Below are positions 58,824 to 64,000 of a stretch of DNA of 64,000 nt, piece by piece. The stretch comes from Dactylosporangium aurantiacum (GTDB taxonomy: Bacteria > Actinomycetota > Actinomycetes > Mycobacteriales > Micromonosporaceae). The position numbers were made by a program, and so were the translations under genes. The notes beneath the pieces are model-generated. The model was not told where the DNA came from, searched no databases, and saw only the letters and a program-made list of their open reading frames with translations. The DNA is taken from contig NZ_JNYJ01000037.1 of the NCBI RefSeq assembly GCF_000716715.1, positions 1 through 64,000 of the forward strand, given 5' to 3'. Position 1 is the stretch's first letter, and each line of letters starts with the position of its first letter.

Positions 58824-59645
58824 TCAGAGCACGTGCGTCAGGTAGCCCTCGATCGACTCGGCCAGCACGTCCGCGCCGGGGCGGGACCAGACCGCCTCGT
58901 GGAACACCTCGACCTCGATCGGGCCCGTGTACCCGGTCGCGTCGACCGCCTCGCGGAAGCGCCGCAGCTCGACGCAGCCGGTGCCCGGCAGCCCCCGGCC
59001 GAGCAGCACGCCCTCCGGCAGCGGGGTGATCCAGTCGGCCACCTGGAAGCAGGCGATGCGACCCTCGGCGCCGGCCCGTGCGAGCTGCTTCCAGATCTGG
59101 TCGTCCCACCAGAGGTGGTACGTGTCCACGGCCACTCCCACCGCCGACGGCGGATACGGCGCCGCCAGGTCCAGCGCGTTGGACAGCGTCGACACGACGC
59201 ACCGGTCCGAGGCGAACATCGGGTGCAGGGGCTCGATCGCCAGGCGTACACCGGCGGCCTCGGCGTGCGGGACGAGCTCGCCGATCGCGTCGCCCACGGT
59301 GCGGCGCGCCGCGTCCAGGTCCCGGCTGCCGTCGGGGAGCCCGCCGCTGACCAGGACGAGCACCGGCGCCTGGAGGGCCGCCGCCTCGTCGATGGCGCGG
59401 CGGTTGTCGTCGAACCAGCCGGGCGTGGTGAAGAACCCGCCCCGGCACAGGGTCGTGACGGTGAGCCCGGCCGATCGCACCAGGGCGGCGGTCCGTTCGA
59501 GGCCGAACGTGCCCACCTGGTCGCGCCACAGCCCGAGCTGGGTGACGCCCTGCTTGACGCAGCCGTCGACCGTCTCGTCGACGGGCCAGCGCTTCGTCGT
59601 GGCCTGGTTCAGCGAGAACCGCTCGAGCCTCGGGTCGGCGCTCAC
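58824..59645 (-). CDS. Sugar phosphate isomerase/epimerase (TIM barrel)
   Basis: A 273-aa AP-endonuclease-2-like protein. Metal-binding residues are visible in LAIEPLHPMF (Glu), GVAVDTYHLWWD (Asp, His), CFQVADW (Asp-type position) and IEVEVFHEA (Glu). GTG 59645 overlaps the stop of the Gfo/Idh/MocA gene (GTGA). Such pairs act in inositol or keto-sugar catabolism, where a dehydrogenase makes a keto-sugar and the isomerase acts on it. It is the last gene of the LacI-controlled operon. Confidence 0.87.
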   Translation of the reverse strand: MSADPRLERFSLNQATTKRWPVDETVDGCVKQGVTQLGLWRDQVGTFGLERTAALVRSAGLTVTTLCRGGFFTTPGWFDDNRRAIDEAAALQAPVLVLVSGGLPDGSRDLDAARRTVGDAIGELVPHAEAAGVRLAIEPLHPMFASDRCVVSTLSNALDLAAPYPPSAVGVAVDTYHLWWDDQIWKQLARAGAEGRIACFQVADWITPLPEGVLLGRGLPGTGCVELRRFREAVDATGYTGPIEVEVFHEAVWSRPGADVLAESIEGYLTHVL

Positions 59646-60793
59646 AGGTCCAGCGCCGGGATCTCGATGCGCCGGCCCTCGCGGGCGGCCTGCAGGCCGA
59701 GCTCGGCGAGCTGGACTCCCCGGGCGCCGGCGGCGAAGTCCCACGGGAAGTCGGCGCCGTCCACGACGTGCCGCAGGAACAGCTCCCACTGCACCTTGAA
59801 GCCGTTGTCGAACGGCTCGTTGTCCGGCACCGCCTGCCACTGCGCGCGGAACGGCTCGGTGACCGGCAGGTCCGGGTTCCACACCGGCTTCGGGGTGGTG
59901 CCGCGGTGCTGGACGTGGCACTCGCGCAGGCCGGCGACGGCGCTGCCGTGGGTGCCGTCGACCTGGAACTCGACCAGCTCGTCGCGGCGGACCCGCACCG
60001 CCCAGGAGGAGTTGATCTGCGCGACGATGCCGCCCTCCAGCTCGAACGTGCCGTACGCCGCGTCGTCGGCGGTCGCCTCGTACGCCTGGCCGGCCTCGTC
60101 CACGCGGGACGGGATGTGGGTCGCGATGGTCGCCTGCACGGAGCGGATCGGGGCGAACAGCTGCTCCAGCACGTACTGCCAGTGCGGGAACATGTCCACG
60201 ACGATGCCGCCGCCGTCGGCGGACCGGTAGTTCCACGACGGGCGCTGCGCGGCCTGCCAGTCGCCCTCGAACACCCAGTAGCCGAACTCGCCGCGCACCG
60301 ACAGGATCCGGCCGAAGAAGCCGCCGTCGACGAGGCGCTTGAGCTTGCGCAGCCCCGGCAGGAACAGCTTGTCCTGCACGACGCCGTGCTTGATGCCGGC
60401 GGTCCGCGCGGCGCGGCACAGTGCGACCGCGGCGTCGGTGTCCTCGGCGAGGGGCTTCTCGGTGTAGACGTGCAAGCCTGCGTCGATGGCGGCGCGGATC
60501 GCCTTCTCCCGCTGCTGGGTCACCTGCGCGTCGAAGTAGATCTGCACGTCGGAGCGGGCGAGCGCGGCGTCGAGGTCGGTCGTCCACTCGGTCAGCCCGT
60601 GCCGCTGCGCCAGCTGCGCGAGCTTGTCGGCGTTGCGGCCGACGAGGACGGGCTCCGGCCAGATCAGCGAGCCGTCACGCGACGGCAGGCCGCCCTGCTC
60701 GCGGATCGCGAGCAGGGAGCGGACCAGATGCTGGCGGTACCCCATGCGGCCGGTGACGCCGTTCAGCACGATACCGATCGGGATGCGGGACAA
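59642..60793 (-). CDS. Gfo/Idh/MocA-family oxidoreductase
   Basis: A 383-aa NAD(P)-dependent dehydrogenase-like protein with a modified Rossmann start (GIVLNGVTGRMGYRQH), the EKPLAE motif near residue 113 and the GGGIVVDMFPHW block carrying catalytic Asp/His positions near residue 195. The start is TTG 60793, supported by GAGGAG about 6 nt upstream; TTG is rare here. It lies between a cupin gene (18-nt gap) and a TIM-barrel isomerase (overlap). The group is probably a sugar or cyclitol catabolic operon controlled by the LacI regulator encoded divergently. Confidence 0.88.
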   Translation of the reverse strand: MSRIPIGIVLNGVTGRMGYRQHLVRSLLAIREQGGLPSRDGSLIWPEPVLVGRNADKLAQLAQRHGLTEWTTDLDAALARSDVQIYFDAQVTQQREKAIRAAIDAGLHVYTEKPLAEDTDAAVALCRAARTAGIKHGVVQDKLFLPGLRKLKRLVDGGFFGRILSVRGEFGYWVFEGDWQAAQRPSWNYRSADGGGIVVDMFPHWQYVLEQLFAPIRSVQATIATHIPSRVDEAGQAYEATADDAAYGTFELEGGIVAQINSSWAVRVRRDELVEFQVDGTHGSAVAGLRECHVQHRGTTPKPVWNPDLPVTEPFRAQWQAVPDNEPFDNGFKVQWELFLRHVVDGADFPWDFAAGARGVQLAELGLQAAREGRRIEIPALDL

Positions 60794-60811
60794 CGGGACT
60801 CCTCAGGCTCC

Positions 60812-61534
60812 TCACGCGGCGGTGGCGTGGTAGGTGTCGAGCAGGCCGCACATGCCGTGCCTGCCGTGTTCGCTCGGCGCGGGCAGCACGTTGATGCCGC
60901 CGGCGCCGAGATGACTCGCGTCGCCGGCGGCGAGCGCGTCGATCTGCCGGCCCGTCTCCAGCGCGACGCGGAGCGCGCCGCGCTCCCACCGCTCACGCCA
61001 GCCGGGCAGTTTGGGGGCGACCAGCCTGGCCGCGGCGGCCTGGAACGCGGCGAGGCCGTCGGGGCCGCTCTCGCGCAGCGCCAGGAACCCGGTGACGGCC
61101 AGGTCCCGGCGGCGGAACGCGGCGCCCAGGTCGGTGCCGGGCGCCCCACCCTCGGGCAGCGTCGCGGCCTCGGCGTACGCGGCGGGGTCGGCCAGCACGT
61201 CGGGCGGGAACGTCAGCACCGCGTCGCCCGCCTCCGGCAGGCCGCTGTTCTGCATCACCACCACGATCTGCAGGCCGCCCTCGTTGACGAGGCGGTGGAT
61301 CGTGCCGGGCGGGAACCAGGCGACGGTGCCGGTGCGCAGGGGCGTCTCCCGGTACCCCTCCCCGGACAGCGTCTGGACGTGCCCCTCGCCGGCGGTCACC
61401 ACGTACCCCTCCGAGCAGGTGAGGTGCATGTGCGGGGTCCCGCCGAACAGCCCGTCCGGAGCGAGCGAGTCATAGACGGACAACCGGGAGATCCCGACCG
61501 CTCCGGGCATCTGGTCCCGCGCCACTGCCGTCAC
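60812..61534 (-). CDS. Cupin-domain protein
   Basis: A 240-aa protein with a cupin barrel (residues about 20-120): PHMHLTCSEGYVV supplies the first metal His pair and Glu, and WFPPGTIHRLVNEG the second His. The rest is helical. It could be a sugar isomerase-like or sugar-binding metal enzyme. The frame continues to 61573, but that would place the LacI-type palindrome in the coding region, so a start near GTG 61534 (or GTG 61525) is preferred. It is the first gene of the operon with the oxidoreductase and TIM-barrel genes. Confidence 0.8.
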   Translation of the reverse strand: MTAVARDQMPGAVGISRLSVYDSLAPDGLFGGTPHMHLTCSEGYVVTAGEGHVQTLSGEGYRETPLRTGTVAWFPPGTIHRLVNEGGLQIVVVMQNSGLPEAGDAVLTFPPDVLADPAAYAEAATLPEGGAPGTDLGAAFRRRDLAVTGFLALRESGPDGLAAFQAAAARLVAPKLPGWRERWERGALRVALETGRQIDALAAGDASHLGAGGINVLPAPSEHGRHGMCGLLDTYHATAA

Positions 61535-61550
61535 CGCCTCTTTCACGCCA

Positions 61551-61564
61551 GGAAAACGCTTTCC
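61551..61564. promoter_or_regulatory. LacI-type operator between cupin operon and lacI gene
   Basis: GGAAAACGCTTTCC is a 14-bp near-palindrome (one mismatch) identical in 13 of 14 positions to the perfect palindrome before the GH88 gene at 33542-33555. It lies 17 bp from the cupin start and 60 bp from the regulator start, well placed to control both. Confidence 0.8.
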
Positions 61565-61623
61565 TCTGGTCATGTCGACGCTAACCCGTATGCTGCGAAC
61601 GAGTCAATGGAAGGAGGCGGACG

Positions 61624-62637
61624 ATGGCGACGCTCGCCGACGTGGCCCGCCGTGCCGGGGTGTCGCCCGCGACCGCCTCGCGGATCATCAGCGGCAGCAC
61701 GAAACTCGTCACCGACGAGCTGCGCGAGCGGGTGCTGCGCGCGGTCGACGAGCTGCAGTACGTGCCCAACGCGCACGCGCAGTTCCTCGCCCGGGCCCAG
61801 CGCACCGCCGTCGGCGTCATCGTGCACGACGTTTCCGACCCGTACTTCGCCGAGATCACCCGCGGCCTGCAACAGGTCGCCACCGCGGCGGGCCGGCTCG
61901 TCATCATCTGCAACAGCTACCGCGACCCGGCCCGCGAGCTGGAGTACGTGGAGCTGCTGCGGGCCCAGCAGGTCGCGGCCATCATCCTGGCCGGCTCCGG
62001 CTACCACGACCCCGCGTTCACGAAGGCGCTGACGGGCAAGCTGGCCGCCTACACCCGCACCGGCGGCAGGGTCAGCGTCATCGGCCGGCACGAGCTGCCC
62101 GGCGACGCGGTCATGCCGGCCAACGCCGACGGCGGCCACCTCGCCGGCGTCGAGGTCTTCGGCGGCGGCCACCGCAAGGTCGGCGTCATCGCCGGCCCGA
62201 AGGTCCTGACCACCACCACTGACCGGCTCGCCGGCCTGCGCCGCGCCGCCCGCCAGTACGGCCGCACCCTGCCCCCGCGGCGCGTCGTCTTCGCCGACTT
62301 CGACCGCGACAGCGGCGCCGACGCGACCCGCCGGCTGCTGGACGACTCCCCCGACCTGACGGCCATCGTGGCCCTCAACGACTCGATGGCGGTCGGCACG
62401 CTCAGCGTGCTGCGCGAGCGGGGCATCGCGGTGCCGCAGCAGGTGAGCGTGGTCGGCTTCGACGACATGCCGATCGCGCGGGACGTGACGCCGGCCCTGA
62501 CGACGGTCCGGCTGCCGCTGACGGAGATGGGCGCGCGGGCGATGACGATGGCGCTGGAGGACCGGGCGCGGACCCCGCGGGTGGAGCCGGCGGCGGCGAC
62601 GCTGGTGCACCGGGAGTCGTCGGCTCCCCTGACCTGA
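61624..62637 (+). CDS. LacI-family transcriptional regulator
   Basis: A 337-aa repressor with the helix-turn-helix at residues 3-25 (TLADVARRAGVSPATASRII) and hinge region VPNAHAQFLARAQ. The sugar-binding domain contains GVIVHDVSDPYFAEITRGLQ and ends GFDDMPIARDVTPALTTVRLP. ATG 61624 has GGAGG 6 nt upstream. It is divergent from the cupin-oxidoreductase-isomerase operon, and the palindrome between them is its likely operator. The same sequence before the GH88 gene makes that a probable second target. The inducer is probably a sugar acid or cyclitol. Confidence 0.92.
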   Translation: MATLADVARRAGVSPATASRIISGSTKLVTDELRERVLRAVDELQYVPNAHAQFLARAQRTAVGVIVHDVSDPYFAEITRGLQQVATAAGRLVIICNSYRDPARELEYVELLRAQQVAAIILAGSGYHDPAFTKALTGKLAAYTRTGGRVSVIGRHELPGDAVMPANADGGHLAGVEVFGGGHRKVGVIAGPKVLTTTTDRLAGLRRAARQYGRTLPPRRVVFADFDRDSGADATRRLLDDSPDLTAIVALNDSMAVGTLSVLRERGIAVPQQVSVVGFDDMPIARDVTPALTTVRLPLTEMGARAMTMALEDRARTPRVEPAAATLVHRESSAPLT

Positions 62638-62664
62638 CTCATTCCCGGTCGGTGGGGCATTTTG

Positions 62665-63396
62665 TCACGCGCCGGTGGCGATCTCCGCGTACGTCGGCAG
62701 GCCCTCCCCGTCGACCGGCGCGCCGTCGCGGACGGCCCGGGCCGCCCTCACGGCCGCGGCGAGCGCCACCCGGAACAGCAGCGAGCCGGTGCTCACCCGC
62801 CGCACCCCCAGCTCGGCCAACTCGGCGACCGTCGGTCCGCAAGGCTCGTGCAGCACGTTGACCGGCACATCCACCGCACGGACGACGGCCGCGATGTCCG
62901 CCGGCGCCCGCAGCCCCGGCACGAAGACCCCGTCGGCCCCGGCGTCCACGTACGCCCGCACCCGCCGCAACGCCTCCCTCAGCTCACCGCCCCGCTGCCA
63001 GTGCGTGTCGGTCCGGGCGTTGACGAACAGCCCGGGCACCTCCCGCTTCACCGCGCGGATCAGGCGCACCTGCCGCTCGACCGGCCCCATCGCGTCCTCG
63101 ACGTTGATCCCCGCCGCCCCGGCCGCGGCGACCGCGACCGCCTCCCGCACGGACCCGCGTTCGATGTCGACGCTCACGTGACAGGGCAGCCCGGCGATCC
63201 TGCGGACCAGCCGCAGCGACTCCTCACCGGTGGCGTCCTGCCCGTCCGGCAACCCGTTCGCGGCGGCGACACCGAGGCTCGTCGTCCCGATGGCCGGAAA
63301 CCCGGCCGCCGCCAGCATCCGGGCGGACGCGACATCCCAGGCGTTGGGAAGGACGAGCGGCTCCCCGGCGCGGTGCAGTGACCGGAAGTCGCTCAT
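62665..63396 (-). CDS. Isocitrate lyase/PEP mutase-family protein
   Basis: A 243-aa TIM-barrel protein of the ICL/PEP-mutase superfamily: PLVLPNAWDVASARMLAAAG at the N-terminus, TTSLGVAAANG, SVDIERG, GINVEDAMG with metal Glu/Asp, and FVNARTDTHW. The isocitrate lyase signature KKCGH is absent, so it belongs to the short PEP-mutase-like branch (C-C or P-C lyase/mutase of 2-oxo acids). Its ATG forms an ATGA overlap with the P450-like gene upstream, so the two are made together. Substrate unknown. Confidence 0.88.
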   Translation of the reverse strand: MSDFRSLHRAGEPLVLPNAWDVASARMLAAAGFPAIGTTSLGVAAANGLPDGQDATGEESLRLVRRIAGLPCHVSVDIERGSVREAVAVAAAGAAGINVEDAMGPVERQVRLIRAVKREVPGLFVNARTDTHWQRGGELREALRRVRAYVDAGADGVFVPGLRAPADIAAVVRAVDVPVNVLHEPCGPTVAELAELGVRRVSTGSLLFRVALAAAVRAARAVRDGAPVDGEGLPTYAEIATGA

Positions 63397-64000
63397 CGCG
63401 CTTCACCCGCGACGACCGGCGAACCGACCACCGGCGAACCGACCACCGGCGACCCGACGACCGGCGAGGCGACGGCGGCGATCGTCCCGGCGGGGACCGC
63501 ACCGGCGGTGCCGAGCCCGCCACCGGGCCGGGCGGGTTCCGCGGTCCCATCATTCGGGATCGGGTCTGTGCCCGGTGCACGCGCCGATTCGCCGCCACCG
63601 GGGAACTCGCCCCTAGCCGACACGCCCGCGGCGGCTCCGTCGCGTGCGGGCCCGCCGCCCAGGTGCGCGCTGAGCGCCCCCTCGGCCAGGGCCAGCGCGT
63701 GGGCGCGACCCGGACAGCCGCGCGGGCCGGCGCCGAACGGGATGCCGTGCAGGCCGACCCGTACGACCTCGCCCGGCGCGACCTGTGCGCCGCCGACGTC
63801 GGCCGGGCGGGTGGCCATCCGCTTCGTGGCGGCGACCGGTGGCGCGTCGCGCAGCACCCGGCGCAGCGCCCGGTCGACGTCCTGCGCGGCGACCAGCTCC
63901 CCGGCTCCGGTCACCCGGTCGACGTCCTCCGCGGCGACCAGCTCCCCGGCTCCGGTCACCCGGTCGACGTCCTCCGCGGCGACCAGCTCCCCGGCTCCGG
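63393..64000 (-). CDS. Partial cytochrome P450-like protein, compressed, with repeats (runs off right edge)
   Basis: Only the C-terminal part is in the window; the frame is open to 64000. It has the heme-loop signature FGAGPRGCPG with the Cys thiolate, followed by an L-helix-like RAHALALAEGAL. Before it stands RALRRVLRDAPPVAATKRMATRPADVGG, like the K-helix/ERR region. Only about 10 residues separate VRVGLHG from the heme loop, so the usual 30-40-residue meander is missing. Upstream is a 15-residue repeat and the C-terminus has repeated SPVVG. The stop overlaps the ATG of the PEP-mutase-like gene. It may be a P450-derived or shortened P450 protein. Confidence 0.7.
   Translation of the reverse strand, partial: GAGELVAAEDVDRVTGAGELVAAEDVDRVTGAGELVAAQDVDRALRRVLRDAPPVAATKRMATRPADVGGAQVAPGEVVRVGLHGIPFGAGPRGCPGRAHALALAEGALSAHLGGGPARDGAAAGVSARGEFPGGGESARAPGTDPIPNDGTAEPARPGGGLGTAGAVPAGTIAAVASPVVGSPVVGSPVVGSPVVAGEAR
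63411..63470 (-). repeat. 12-bp repeat coding SPVVG at the P450-like C-terminus
   Basis: Four imperfect units around CCGACCACCGGCGA (12-15 bp) code a Ser-Pro-Val-Val-Gly series just before the stop codon. Confidence 0.7.
63871..64000 (-). repeat. 45-bp in-frame tandem repeat in the P450-like gene
   Basis: Units start at 63871, 63916 and 63961 (CGGTCGACGTCCT...), each 45 bp; the last is cut by the window edge. On the minus strand they code the 15-residue unit VTGAGELVAAEDVDR. Copies are almost identical at DNA level, so the array is recent and may continue beyond the window. Confidence 0.9.

Noticed and set aside
61535..61573. Upstream start of the cupin gene at 61573
   Set aside because: It would make the LacI-type palindrome part of the coding sequence; the family N-terminus fits a later GTG.

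Overview
The window is very GC-rich DNA (G/C dominates nearly all third codon positions) with frequent GTG starts, GTGA/ATGA start-stop overlaps, several transmembrane Ser/Thr kinases, very large LuxR-type ATPase regulators, a SCO7613-like membrane protein and a SCO3242-type prenyltransferase operon. This points to a filamentous actinobacterium, most likely of the Micromonosporaceae or a close relative. The family call is inference. About 56 protein genes can be supported. I see no rRNA, tRNA, CRISPR array, transposase or prophage.

Layout. (1) 0.5-6.7 kb: alpha-glucan metabolism, with a GH63-like glucosidase divergent from a glycogen-debranching amylo-1,6-glucosidase and a GT4 glycosyltransferase. 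(2) 6.8-10.3 kb: an overlapping operon of a receptor kinase carrying an extracellular CBM2-like domain, a patatin-like lipase and a PlsC-type acyltransferase. (3) 10.4-20.2 kb: an oxidoreductase, a 1390-residue repeat-containing membrane protein, an orphan NarL-type regulator, a degenerate GGDEF-EAL protein and a TetR gene. (4) 20.2-28.6 kb: a TetR-controlled FAD monooxygenase, a PP2C phosphatase, a large LuxR-type ATPase, two more kinases and a LacI regulator. (5) 28.8-33.1 kb: an apparent exopolysaccharide operon of LPXTG microprotein, processive GT2, UDP-GlcNAc 2-epimerase and secreted DUF2334 deacetylase-like protein. (6) 33.1-37.2 kb: a GH88-like uronidase, an SDR and an MFS transporter. 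(7) 37.2-41.8 kb: a four-gene ABC-2 export operon divergent from an intact diguanylate cyclase. (8) 41.9-43.1 kb: a DUF6412-like protein and a YidC homologue. (9) 43.2-50.1 kb: a seven-gene, fully overlapping Ebo-type operon. (10) 50.1-58.7 kb: a diacylglycerol-kinase-like gene, a large LuxR regulator preceded by a coupled microprotein, a paralogous microprotein, DUF72, kelch lipoprotein, MarR with a 17-codon leader, and a fourth kinase. (11) 58.8-64.0 kb: a LacI-controlled sugar/cyclitol operon, then a PEP-mutase-like gene coupled to a compressed cytochrome P450-like gene that runs off the right edge.

Connections. The palindrome GGAAAGCGCTTTCC in front of the GH88 gene recurs, with one base changed, between the LacI gene at 61.6 kb and its divergent cupin operon, so the two carbohydrate loci 28 kb apart probably share a regulator. 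Two microprotein genes (53.8 and 54.3 kb) have similar peptides and a common upstream architecture with identical spacing, which suggests co-regulation. The Ebo operon carries a myo-inositol-phosphate-synthase-like cyclase where plastid and cyanobacterial Ebo operons carry a dehydroquinate-synthase-like one, suggesting a prenylated cyclitol-type product. In-frame tandem repeats recur in unrelated proteins across the window.
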